From Anas platyrhynchos (taxonomy: Eukaryota > Chordata > Aves > Anseriformes > Anatidae), in assembly GCF_047663525.1 (NCBI RefSeq), contig NC_092590.1, forward strand, positions 10,622,001-10,686,000: a DNA stretch of 64,000 nucleotides. Direction: 5' to 3'. The translations under genes and the position numbers were made by a program. The notes beneath the pieces were generated by a model. The model saw only the letters and a list, made by a program, of their open reading frames with translations, ran no database searches and was not told the origin of the DNA. Below are positions 24,001 to 34,584 of the stretch, in pieces (positions within the stretch are counted from its first letter, which is position 1; each line of letters begins with the position of its first letter).

Positions 24001-26291
24001 CAGCTAGTGTCACTTAATTTTGCTGTGACCTAACCACCATCTGAACGTCCTCAGCAATTTTCATCTATCATTTTGTTATCTGTGGCCATTTCTTAGAAAA
24101 TGACTACATTGAATTGGTAGTGAGAAAGGAGTTGCTCTAAGTTCAGGACGAAAGCTGAAAATTCTAATCTCTTCCACATTATTTTATCATGGCATCATCT
24201 TTTGTATTGTGTATCATCTTTAGGTGCTTTAATATAAATAAAACAAAAGCCCAGATGGATGTTTCCAGTGAGAGAAAAGATAATCTGCCTGGGACTACGG
24301 TACCAATGGCACTGCTTTTCCAGGCAACCAAGGACACCCAACATGACGTGTTAGAACACCATAAGCTAGAAATCAGTGCTTAGCCTTTTGCCAGTGCTGC
24401 GTGATTCTTTTTTTCCTCCCTGGACTTGGTTCCTTGGCTACATCAGACTTTGAAAACAATCTTTGTAGTTCACCAGCTATGTTTCCAGCCTCGTTGAATA
24501 TAACACCAGGAGCTATTTCCTTGAAGGAGATGCAGCACAGAACTTAGTGTTAAAGCGTAAGAGTACTGCGTAGCATCTGCCATCTCCAAATTATCACCCT
24601 GCTATTCTATTACCTGTGACCAAATGGTTTGAACTTTCAGCAGGTAACCTTTGGTAGTATCCTACCAGAGAAAAAAGTCATTTGTGAACTGCCAGTTGCT
24701 TACTGAAAGCAAATTTCACTCATTATCTGAGTGTAACTGTCTGTTCCTGCAGAACTTCCCTCTCTGCAGACCAGATGCCCAGCCTTTCTGCTGAGATGGC
24801 CCCTTAGCTCCTCCCAGCTGTAAAAGCCAGACCTCACAGTTAGTCAGATGCCTGCACGGGACTGCATGCATTCATTACAGTTGACCTCTGTGTATACAGA
24901 TACAAATTACTGCCCATGCACAGCAGGCCCATTGCGTCCCAGAGGCGTTACCCTCCGTATTCATTGCGTATGCCCAAGTAAGTCTCTAGAGGTTTACAAA
25001 TTGCCCAAAGGAAAGCAGAACTGTTGGCAGAAAACTGTGCCAATCAGTCACATGTATGCAAGAGAAACACCTGTCCTTCTGGGGGAGAACTACCAGATGG
25101 CTGCCCTGACTACTCGATTTGATCAGAATAATGTTTTCCAGGTTTTTCAAGTACAGGAAATTATCAGAGTATGCTTGGCTATAAAACAAATAAATATCAA
25201 AATCTCTTGTATGTTTTCCAACTGTACTGTCCTTTGATTATCTTGAAATGATTGAATATGCCCCCTCTTCAAGAAATTTACATCCCATTTGCCTTCTACA
25301 AGTGGCTGCTAGATGAATGATTGGTAGTCATATCTTATGAAATGCTTTGCAATAATGAGAGATGGTTGTTAACAAAAATGAAACACGAGAGAGAAGCCAG
25401 CACAATAAAAAGGGCAGATATTCTTTGTACATGTTTTTTTTCAGCAAAATGTGGATTGGGTAGAACAGTCATGTTGTTTGCTATCTGCAAGTTATCAGAT
25501 TGTGTAAACTACCCTAACTGACATTCAAGAAAGCAGACCCTAATAGATTTTCTCTATTTATAGAAACAGCTGACTTATATTTTTAGAGATTTAAAACACC
25601 TGTTGTGATTTTGATTTTTTTTTGACAGTTAAAATCTTCTTTCCAACATTGATTGACATTTAAGAATGAATTAAAATGCTGTTGAACACCAGTACAACAC
25701 AGAGAGCTCTTTTAATAATTCCTCTGAACACCAGCAGGCTGAAGCAGCATCAGCTGAAGTAATGAGCTTAACCTTCAGAATGGATTTTTGGCACAGAGAA
25801 GATGCTAGAGCTTTCAATAACGTGCAAAATGAGTGTTGTATATATCCATTTTGTTTAACAAGACCTGATGCAAGTAGTAGCTTTTGCTTTTGTTTTGTAA
25901 TCAGGTACTGCTGTATGAAATGTGAGGGTGCTGGAAGGCTGTCACCGCTTTCCCTGCTGAAAAAGATGAAATGTTTGGGAAGACCCAGTGAAGGGAAGCC
26001 TGTAGCAGTGCCGTTTAGGCGGTGTCTGTGTGTAGTTAGAATAGACAGAAAGAGAACAGGGTGAGGATTAAACCTGAGGTGTTTCAGACAGCTCAGAAGA
26101 GGATCACATCACGTGCAAAGCGTTCAGTTTCTAACCTGAAAAATCTTCTTTCTTCTTTTCTTAAAGAAACAGACTTGCTTTATGCAGCAAAAGTTTATCG
26201 AGATGACCGTCTCCGAAAGAAAGCAGATTCCATGTCCATGGACAACTGCAAAGAACTAGAACGGTTGACCAGCCTCTATCGAGGAGGATGA
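3096..26291 (+). CDS. DNAJB14: DnaJ homolog subfamily B member 14, eight coding exons
   Basis: Coding exons: 3096-3228, 8549-8723, 17665-17810, 21038-21223, 21634-21728, 22371-22480, 23676-23848, 26167-26291. All splice sites are GT-AG and phases join; 1143 nt give 380 residues (human 379). The N-terminal helical region (1-100) starts [11 protein letters not shown]. The J domain (about 108-173) has the HPD motif at 137-139, which stimulates HSP70 ATPase. A Gly/Phe- and His-rich linker follows, then one transmembrane helix (about 248-270) and a conserved C-terminal domain (DUF1977) ending in a Gly-Gly. The family is anchored in the ER membrane with the J domain in the cytosol. With DNAJB12 it recruits HSC70 for membrane-protein quality control and ER-associated degradation. 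The start matches the human N-terminus and sits in the CpG island. No damage is seen. Confidence 0.98.
3229..8548 (+). other. DNAJB14 intron 1
   Basis: A 5.3-kb intron in phase 1 opens with the GC-rich tail of the CpG island and becomes ordinary mixed-composition DNA. It holds only short homopolymers, such as an A run near 4530. The many short open frames have no recognisable domains. I see no repeat family, RNA gene or additional exon. Confidence 0.8.
8724..17664 (+). other. DNAJB14 intron 2
   Basis: An 8.9-kb intron in phase 2. It contains a small tandem repeat at 10182-10230, A or T runs (9192-9201, near 10845, 12509-12528), and a locally GC-rich stretch at about 14110-14420 with a 101-codon open frame of unknown meaning. 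Otherwise it is AT-rich DNA. I see no coding exon between 8724 and 17664. Confidence 0.8.
10182..10230. repeat. Short tandem repeat, unit ggggttataatcc
   Basis: Three copies of the 13-base unit ggggttataatcc follow one another; a 4-base insert (gtct) separates the first from the second, and the array ends in a run of G. It lies in DNAJB14 intron 2. No transposon ends or flanking duplications are visible. Confidence 0.85.
17811..21037 (+). other. DNAJB14 intron 3
   Basis: A 3.2-kb AT-rich intron splits the codon for Lys152 inside the J domain. A T9-G13 junction lies at 18199-18220 and a short ATATT repeat at 18425-18440. No further exon, RNA gene or repeat family is recognised. Confidence 0.8.
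21224..26166 (+). other. DNAJB14 introns 4 to 7
   Basis: Introns are 21224-21633, 21729-22370, 22481-23675 and 23849-26166. The third ends in an unusually long T tract (23651-23671) directly before the exon 7 acceptor. The last, 2.3 kb, holds several short open frames (for example about 24848-25237) without recognisable domains. No repeats of a known family are seen. Confidence 0.8.
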
Positions 26292-28090
26292 GCAGCAATT
26301 GTACACATACATCTTTATGTATGCCGTTATTTCTCTTGTAAATTAAGAAGAGATTTAGTTTCACCATGAATGCTGGAAAAGAGGGGTGGATGTAAAACTC
26401 TACTGTGTAGCTGTTTCCAGAAACCTTATACTGAAATATCATTTAATGGCTTCTTTACCTACTGTGAAATATAGATAACTTTAATTGTCTAGATTTTACT
26501 TCAAAGCTTCTGTGAATTCTTTCAGCAGAGAGAATAGCTCAGAAAGGATGCTATACTTGTAGAGACTTAGTCATAGTGGTTCTCCTCTACCATATTTGCC
26601 ATGTAAATATCTGTGGAAAGAACACTTTGTGTATATACGAGTTAAATGACTTTCTATTTAAAATCTCAGAAATTTAGTTCCATACAACATTTTGTCTCAC
26701 TGATGGAATAAATAGTATGATTACATCACTCCTATTCAGATGTCAAGCGTGTGGAGTCGAAACAAGATTTTTTAATATTTTATCTCTAACTCTATGTAAA
26801 ATCTTTAAGGTTTGTCAGCTTAGAAGAACTTGGTATTTTTAAATATAATAGCATATATTCCTAATTATCTGTTGGGGTGTATTGATCTGGTGTAGAGTAG
26901 CAGTTCGCTGTTGTAGTTTTTTAGTGTTTCTAAGCAATGCAGAGAAAACTAAGAAAAACACTAATCTCTTTTCAAAGTAAGTATTTGCAAATTCTGTACA
27001 GACCATTGAAAGCATTGCTTTTAGTACTTGCAACAGTTTACAGCAGCTCTCCCGTTTGGTATTCCAGCAGCAGTGAATCCATATGTCTGGCTAACACGCA
27101 TCTATAGCTTCCTTAATTTTTACTGGAAAGGTAGATGAAAACACGCGATAGTAAATCTCAAAAGCTTTTTTTTTAAAAAAAAGGCAACTTTTTTTTTTTT
27201 TTTTGCTGGGAGACTTCAATTTTCTTACTCTTTTTTTATTTCAAGCTAGGTCCTAACAGTGATTCCTCAATGGGCACCACAAGTGGAGCATGGAAATACT
27301 GCTAAGGACAAGCTTTGTGCCTTTCTACACTTTTGCCAACTGTTTAAATGCTTGCTGGCTTGCAGTATGCTCCTGTGGTCGGAGCCATGTCACTTGTCCC
27401 GGGCCACGAACTAGAGGAGGAGGTAGCGTATGCATTTTTCTGGACCAGAATATTGCTGGATTGACTTCTTAGAGATGAACAAACACCGATTGGTTTCTAC
27501 ATCCAATGTAACTCTGTACTCGGAAGCTATGTGTAGCCACACCTGACAATGAAACAAAGGTGTTTTGAAGCAGCTATGTACAATGCACTTAAAGCTTGTT
27601 GAAAGTGGGTTGAAAATGTATTTTTATTTTATTTTTTACATTTTAACAGTGCTATGCAGGAGAATGTTTTCTTGTATGTGAGAATGCCAGGTGGCTTGTA
27701 ACAAGGGCAGTATTTTTTGCTTGAGAAAACTGCCGTCTTTGAACAGTGCTCTCAGTTTATGTGGAGCCAAATTCTCAACCTAAATTGAAAGTTTAAAGAC
27801 TTGACTGACTTCACTGGAATTCCTTCTGATCTAGTCTTGTCATTTGAGAGCAGGATTTGACTTCAGAAGTGCACTAAATGCCATTGCTCTTGGTGATCCA
27901 GAAATCAATTTGCATGTGTACCTTTTCTAAACTGTCCCACTGGAAATGCCTTCTATTGAATTAGTTGGTGTAACGTGAGAAAGACTAGCTGCAGACTTTT
28001 GACTAAGCAGCTAAATCGACGTTCAAGGTAGACATCAAAGCTTGAGGTACAAAGCAGAAATAAAAGCTGTTGAAATAAATAAAGGGTTGC
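26292..28090 (+). terminator. DNAJB14: DNAJB14 3'UTR with proximal and distal poly(A) signals
   Basis: AT-rich untranslated sequence follows the stop at 26289-26291. A proximal AATAAA lies at 26707-26712. A cluster of AATAAA hexamers lies at 28059-28064, 28074-28079 and 28078-28083 (overlapping). Either could be used, giving 3'UTRs of about 0.43 or 1.8 kb. Which one is used, or whether the transcript runs still further, cannot be decided from sequence. A T run at 27190-27204 lies between them. Confidence 0.6.
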
Positions 28091-30680
28091 TGTACCGGAT
28101 ATTCTTACCGTGATGACAGGAAAAGGGAGAAGAAATGGAAGGAAACCCAAACGTTTGAAGTTTGCCCAAAAAATTTACACAGAAAACATGAATTCCCGGA
28201 TTTTGCAACTGCCCAGAATGTATTGTAATTCTACTAGGGAAAACAAAACAAACTATCAAATTACATACTGGCACTCCTGTGTCATCTTAATAGCAAATAA
28301 TTGTTCCAGAGGCAATAAGTAGTAAGTACTTACACCTTCTGGTCCACAAATGGGTCTGAGGTTGCAGGCAATCTCTTAGTTAACAGAGGCAAAAAGATGC
28401 GCAGCGCACTTGTCAAATACTGGAAGGATGAAGGCAGAGTTAAGAGATGGTCGTAGCAAAGCTGCCGATGGGTATAATCTGCCCTGCTCTTACTGCTGCT
28501 ACGGCTGAGAAGCGGGTAAATGCAGAGCTACGCATTAGGATGGTTAGATTGCTATCAGCATCTCAGCCAACTGCAATAATGCGGTGCCTGCGTGTGGTGT
28601 AATGACCACAAGGACACCCGGGTTCTTTCAGGATGAGTAACTGCTGCTACTTTTATTGATGACTTTACTTCATTATTCTGTCTTTCTGAGGACAGGCTCC
28701 CTTCTTACACCATTCCCCCACAGCAGTCCTTTTGCACTCACTATTCATTGGTGAAACAACTTTGCTCAGCAACCAGCAAACCCCCAGCAACTTCCATGCC
28801 TTGACGGCTGGAGAACAAGCAACCCGAGAAAACAAGGGTCTCCTGAATCACCCTTCTGTGTTCCCTCTAACCTCTACATTCCTGATGGCCTCATCGTTAA
28901 GTCTGATGCTATCACCAACCATGGGGCTGGTCGACCCCCATGGCCACACTCCCACATCTGTGTCCTTTGGCAGTGCAGGTGTCCCAGGAGTTCAAAAGGG
29001 AGACCTAAGTTGTTACGTTTCCTCGGATTATCTATTGTAATTGCCATTTAAAAAAAAATAAATGAAAAACTGTCAATATATTTATACTTGTGGAAAAATG
29101 CTACTTAGCATCTAACAGATTAAATAGCTGCGCACTTTGAAATATGCGGAATGATGCTATTACTTTCGGAAGCATAAAGATTAACCTGCTCTAAATATGG
29201 CCTGCAAACATTCTTTTAATATTTCAAGTGGGTGTTTCTCTCCTCGTGATTTTCTCAAGTCTTTCTTCTCAAGTCTGAAGGTTTTTTTTTCTTCAGAAAT
29301 GTTACTGTCTTCCCTGGTCTTGCTAAATGGAATCTGCTGGAAAATTCAGAAGTTTTCTTGTGAGCAAGAGGCTAACTGAAGAGCGTGGAGTACTGGAATC
29401 TTTTCAGATGACCTTTCCTCAGAAGGTGAAGTTCTCACTAAAATAAGATACTGGCAAGAAAAGGGAAAAACTAAATTGTGTTTCTGAAAATCCCTCAAGT
29501 TTACTAGCTACTAAGAATTACCTTCTTACTCTTTTTATTTTGTTATGACCTGTGTTGAATCTGGAATTAAAGATAGCACAAGCATGGGTTCTTGATCTCT
29601 TCTTTAAAAGAGCAAGCAGGAAAGTCCTGCAAAAAGTAAAAATCCTGGCGTGACGTTTTGACATACTATGGTGAAAATGAGAGGTGATTTGCATCTGCTG
29701 AAATGCAACATTGGTATTGTGTTTATGGAGCATCCTGAGTCACAAGCAAGTTCAGTGTTCACATCTGATCAATGTTTCCCTGCAAGTTCTCAAAGTGTTT
29801 AGGAAAAACAATTAAATTTGGGTTTTTGACTTTTTTAAACAGTCTTGATTCTTCTTCAAGAAAAGGTTAAAAAAAAAAAGTCATCACTAAAATGTAACAG
29901 GTGCATTTGAAAAGGCAGCAGAGAAAACTTGAACGTATAGATGTTTTTAATATAATTTTATAGTGAATGCCATAAAGGGATTAAAATGGGTGGGCGAGAA
30001 TATGTTTTGTAAGGCCCCTTGCTCCATGGATTTCCTTTCATCCCCAAAGTAGTTGTAACCCTTCCTTCTGGTAGACCTGTCGGAGAGAGCAGAGGGAAAG
30101 CGCAACGGTAAAACCAAATGCCTGGATTTAGGAAATGCTTTTAGTTTATGCGAATTCCTGAAGTGATACCTGAGGTAAGTTACTTGAGGTACTTCAGGTG
30201 CCGCCTCAGGTGCAGCAGTGGAGGAAGCTCGGTGGCTCCTGCAGGCTGGCAGAGGCCTCCTTGAGAAGCCTCGAGCAGAGCCTACCGAGGTGTAATGGCT
30301 GTGAATATCTGCACTACGTTTGGCGTATGGTCAAAATGCTTTGGGGAGGCAATAAACACGGGAATAAACACGCCCGAATTTCTCTTCTCCAGAGTGACCG
30401 TGCAGCCCCTTAGTGTGGCAGCGGCTCGGTGTGGGTGCCAGGTTTCTCGGCGTTTGTGGAGGGGACACGGGAGCGCCCTTGGTGCCAAACACACCTGGAG
30501 AGGTGTCACTGGGGCGTGCTGCGTGTGGCGGGGCTGTTGGCTCTGGAGGCAAAACCCCTGCCAGCCTCACAGCCTGTGGTCATGTTCAGGCTGACGGAGA
30601 AAGGGGCAAAACTCAGCATTTAGCGTCGTGCTTGCACATTGTGAAACATTCACACACCCTTTAGGGACTAAACCAGGCCG
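28091..30680. other. Intergenic region between DNAJB14 and LAMTOR3
   Basis: About 2.6 kb without a recognisable gene. It contains the LTR fossil described separately at 28598-28709, A and T homopolymers, and rising GC content from about 30180 towards the LAMTOR3 CpG island. Open frames of 60-100 codons near 30.3-30.6 kb reflect the GC rise and have no recognisable domains. Confidence 0.7.
28598..28709 (-). mobile_element. Short LTR fossil (endogenous retrovirus or LTR kin)
   Basis: Read on the minus strand, this 112-bp segment begins TGTAA and ends TTACA, a perfect 5-bp inverted terminal repeat with the canonical TG...CA ends. It carries an AATAAA about mid-way, as expected between U3 and R-U5. 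Just outside its 5' end on that strand is a purine-rich gtgggggaatgg, which looks like the polypurine tract preceding a 3' LTR. The adjoining few hundred bases (28710 to about 29030) may therefore be a decayed internal remnant. I find no matching second LTR and no clear target-site duplication. It looks old and non-coding. The family cannot be named from sequence alone. Confidence 0.5.
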
Positions 30681-31028
30681 GGGTTTAAAGGAGGAGCTCC
30701 AGAGAGCCGAGGGGCAGCGCCTCCCTCAGGCGCCCTCCCCTCCCGCCTCTTTTCGGCCCCGCCGCCTCCCCGTAGCGGGGCGGCGCTCCCGGCCGCCAGC
30801 ACGTCAGAGAGGCGCTGGGAGCGGCAGGTAGGGCGGGGTGGCCCCGTCCCTGTCCCCCCCCCGCGGGTCGCGGTGGTCCCGCCCGGCCGCCGCCGCCCGT
30901 GCTGTGAGGGGAGCGCACCACAGCGGCGGGGCGGGGGGGTAGGGGGGGGAAGGAGCGCGGCGTTGACCGCTCCGCCTCTCGTCCCGCAGGCCGGCCGAGG
31001 TGGCAGCAGCGCCGGGAGGCCGCCCAAC
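30680..31028 (+). promoter_or_regulatory. LAMTOR3: LAMTOR3 CpG-island promoter and 5'UTR
   Basis: A CpG-dense, very GC-rich block upstream of the LAMTOR3 start has no TATA box. A CRE-like ACGTCA lies near 30801. A donor-like cag|gtaggg (gt at 30828-30829) and a pyrimidine-rich acceptor ending at 30989 would allow a 162-bp intron inside the 5'UTR, but this is inference. The transcription start is not placed. Confidence 0.7.
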
Positions 31029-33445
31029 ATGGCCGACGTAAGCGGGGCGGCCGTTGGGGCCGTTGGGGGGGCCGTTGAGGGGCGGTGAGGGAAGGTGGGG
31101 GGGGGGGGGGGGGGGGGGTGTCGGTGCTGGTCCTGTCACGCCGCTCTCTGTCCCCGCAGGACCTGAAGAGGTTCCTCTACAAGAAGCTGCCCAGGTATGT
31201 TGAGGGTGTTTCTCCTCCCCCTTCCCCTTTTTTTTTTTGGTTAAAAATACGCTTTTTTGTGGTAATTTTTGTGTTTCTGACGCCGTGTCCCGCAGCGTGG
31301 AAGGCCTTCACGCCATCGTGGTGTCGGACAGGGACGGGGTGCCCGTCATCAAAGGTAACAGCAGCTTCCTCTCCCTCAAAAGCTCCTCACCCGGGTGTTT
31401 AAACTTACTCCAGGCTCCCCTCAGCAGCTGCAGGCTGGGGGGGCTTTCCTCTTATGCCTCCTTACTGAATAGAGTTGATGTGGTGCGAGGCGCTCATGTC
31501 TTCGTGTCACCCCCCTGGAGACACAGAGCTGGTGCTGAGGGGCACCTGAACCCACCTTTTACACACCATACAGTATACCTGGTCTTTTAGTCATCTCATT
31601 TCTATCATATCTCTGCAGTCCTTGATTCAGGTGTTTTTACACCGCAGGCAAAATGACTTAAGAACACAAAGATTCAAGTGTTTTCTGTTGTTGGTAGATT
31701 GGTTTGTTTTTTTTTCCTTTGTGTCCCAAATTATGTAAGCAACTAGCAGCGCTTGCACGTTTTCATCCACTTCCATTCGGATGACTGGAATTTGCCATTA
31801 ATCACTTCATTTACCATGTTGCTGTGCGGGATGTGGAACTGAAGTGCCACCGGCACAGGCTGTGCGTTGTGAGGGATGAGGCAGGCAGGGAAGGGTGCTG
31901 TGTAGCGACTGCAGGTCACTTAGAGAGTGCTGAGCAATGTGCTGCTCCTGAGGATTTTCCTGTACTTGTTGCGGAGGCAGAGATGATGTGTTACATGTAC
32001 ACAGATCTGCTTTTGGCACTGAGAAAGACAAGGATTTGAGATGCAGTCACAGGGTATAAAAGCAAAAATGTTCCTGTTCTGTTCCAGTTGCCAATGATAA
32101 TGCTCCAGAACACGCCCTGCGACCTGGCTTTTTGTCCACGTTTGCCCTTGCGACAGATCAGGGCAGTAAACTGGGACTTTCTAAAAACAAAAGCATCATC
32201 TGTTACTACAACACGTATCAGGTGAGTAACCTCAGCGCGGCTTGTTCTCGGCGACTAGAGCTCCTCATATGTTCCTCTGAGTAAGGGGGAGAGCGTGGTT
32301 TGAAGCACGCTAGGCTTCCTCTTGGCTGCTATTTCTGTTTTCTTTGTCACACTGCTTAAAGCTGACTAAGCTAAACTTCTGCAGTGTTTGTTGAACTTCT
32401 CAGTTTTGAGAAACACTTAAGAGAAGACCGGTCACTGGTCGAAAAGGGTGAAGTTTCCGAACAGACAGCAACCAGATATAAGCAGCAGGTGCTACTGATG
32501 TGGCTGAGTCTGCTGTGAAGGGTTTATGTTCTTTTGCAAAGGGTATTTCTTTATAATTAGTGATGCTTACAGTTAAATAAGCATGAGCAGCCTGCTTCAT
32601 AGTTAATCTTGCTGCTGCAAATATGACGTCAGGAAAGGTTTGAAATACTCGTAACTTCCACAAACTGGTTATTTGTGTCCTGGAATCTGTCACCTATCAC
32701 GCTTCTGTTCTGGTGGCCTTGAGAGCTTGAAGTTTTGGCTGCAGTAAGCCAGCCTGCTGTTTAGCCCCTCGTGTCTTGTTTTGTTTGGAGAATAAATGGT
32801 TGAATGAATTAGTTTGCATACACAAGCGCGCTGCCGCGATTCTCTTGACGCTACTGGATTGTTGGTGTGCTTAAGATTGAAGTTCTCTATTAATGGAAGA
32901 AAAAAGCATTGCTATATTGAATCATACTGCAAAACAACAGTCCTGCCAGCCCTCCTGTTATCTCCTGTTAGAGTGGTTCCCACGGAGAACTCCGCAGCTT
33001 TGGCAGCTGGGGTGGCTTTCAGGCGGGTAACACTGGAGAACACCATGGGGAGGGGAATGCCAGGCCTTCCCCGCAGCTTCCTGCACTGCGCTGTAAGCCC
33101 CGCGGGTGCTTGTGACCGTGGCATCCATCAGGTGAACCCTGCTGCTGAACGCCGCTCTCTCTCTGTCCTTGCAGGTGGTGCAGTTCAACCGCTTGCCTTT
33201 GGTGGTGAGTTTCATCGCGAGCAGCAACGCCAACACAGGTACGCGCTGCCCAAGGAGACAGCTCCAGTGGAACCCCTCCTGTCACCTGGCAGGGCAGGGA
33301 GCCGCAGGTTTTGGAGAGGGGCTTCTCCGTTACGCCACCTGATGGGATTTACATTTATCTTCTTTTCCCAGGGCTGATTGTAAGCTTGGAGAAGGAGCTC
33401 ACGCCCCTGTTTGAAGAACTGAGGCAAGTCGTGGAGGTTTCGTAG
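31029..33445 (+). CDS. LAMTOR3: Ragulator complex subunit LAMTOR3 (MP1), six coding exons
   Basis: Coding exons are 31029-31037, 31160-31194, 31296-31354, 32088-32221, 33175-33238 and 33372-33445. All are GT-AG and in phase; 375 nt give 124 residues plus stop, exactly the human length. The first exon codes only Met-Ala-Asp. The protein is a roadblock/LC7 fold; it starts MADDLKRFLYKKLP and ends EELRQVVEVS, nearly identical to human MP1. The only differences I notice are in FIASSNANTG and EKELTPLF. LAMTOR3 pairs with LAMTOR2 in the Ragulator complex on late endosomes and lysosomes, which anchors Rag GTPases for mTORC1 activation. It also scaffolds MEK1 and ERK1. No signal peptide or membrane segment is present, as expected; LAMTOR1 provides the lipid anchor. 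Confidence 0.98.
31097..31118 (+). repeat. Uninterrupted G22 tract in LAMTOR3 intron 1
   Basis: Twenty-two consecutive G residues lie inside a 122-bp intron (31038-31159), ending 41 bases before the exon 2 acceptor. Such a run can form a G-quadruplex in DNA or pre-mRNA and is prone to length change. Its exact length in the assembly may carry sequencing error. Confidence 0.9.
31355..33174 (+). other. LAMTOR3 introns 3 and 4
   Basis: Introns 31355-32087 and 32222-33174 flank exon 4. They are ordinary mixed-composition DNA with a T run near 31710. A 187-codon open frame (32814-33377) crosses exon 5 in the wrong frame and is not a gene. No repeat family or RNA gene is seen. Confidence 0.8.
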
Positions 33446-34175
33446 CCCGGCGGTACAGCCGGAGCGCAGCATCCCTCTGCAGCCCGGTGGGCAGGAAGAT
33501 CCAACGACCCTCAGTGAAATAACACGTCTCGGAAGAAATACCACAGCTCCTTAGTATACTAAGTAAGAGTAAATTGTACATAGTACTGAATCTGAAACGA
33601 TCTGCTAGTGTCTTGTCGGTGGGTGTTACTTTAGACCACGCTTCTTGCGTCGCGCGGTACCGGAGGGGCCACGACGCAGCTCCCATGGAGTTGAGCCCAG
33701 CCGGCGAGGCGCTGCTGGCTCGGACGCGTGGCCCCCAGGCCCCTGCCTTACAGGGAGCCAGGCGCGCGGCGGTTTGTCCTCAGGTGCCATCAGAGATGTG
33801 GCTGAAAGCGTTGCGAGGGCCAGCGTGCTGGTATCAGTACAATCAGTACAATCAGCCAATGCCCCATCTTTCTGACGGTGGTGACGCTTCGGTAAGAGAA
33901 TCTTGCTAACCTGGGTGCCGGCTGCATCCTGCTTTCCTTAGGAACGCTGTTTCCATGAAAAGTGTTGCTGTAAGGGGCTTTCCTGTTGCCCACATAAAAG
34001 CACCTGAGCAGTGATTCACTTCTTTTTTTTTTTTTTTGTTCTGTGTGTAATACGTCTGTGAAGTTCTCATGTCTCTTAGTTTCGTGTGGGTTCATCACTG
34101 GTGACACTCTCAGCTCATTCACCCTTAGGTTTTCCTAAGTAAATATAAATAAAAATCAGTATTTTTAAATGACAG
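33446..34175 (+). terminator. LAMTOR3: LAMTOR3 3'UTR and poly(A) signal
   Basis: After the TAG at 33443-33445 the first good AATAAA is at 34148-34153, with a GT/T-rich element downstream, giving a 3'UTR of about 720 bases. A second plus-strand AATAAA lies at 34659-34664, inside the 3' end of the convergent gene DAPP1; use of that site would make the two transcripts overlap. Confidence 0.8.
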
Positions 34176-34584
34176 AGCCTGGTCTGCTCTTCTTTTGCAC
34201 CGTTAACACTCTACAGCATCTTGCATCACTTGTTCTGTGCCGGGAACAGGTCTCTTGGTTGTGCCAGGAGTTCACAGGCTGAAAACTCAGCTCAGCTGGG
34301 CTGTGTGGGTGTAGAAGTTCTTGGGTGCAGAAGTTCTGTGTTTGTAAGACCACGGAGGCTCCATCCTGTGTCTTCACCTCCCCCCTTCTCTCCTTCATGA
34401 TGACTTCAGGGGAGACGTTCAGCTCCAAATCCTACCTGGTGGCTGCGCTTCCAGCCACAAGCAAAGTCACCACAGCTTGGTAGCCGAATTGGAGCTGCCA
34501 GGGTGTTCTTTACCACAGGAAGGAGGACAGGTGTATTCTGAGAGCTTTAATGATACAGTACAGAAATACGGAAGACCTGTGGTA

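Noticed and set aside
24848-25237. A 129-codon open frame in DNAJB14 intron 7
   Set aside because: No recognisable domain, no splice context and no flanking gene structure.
32814-33377. A 187-codon open frame across LAMTOR3 exon 5
   Set aside because: It reads exon 5 in the wrong frame and otherwise lies in introns.
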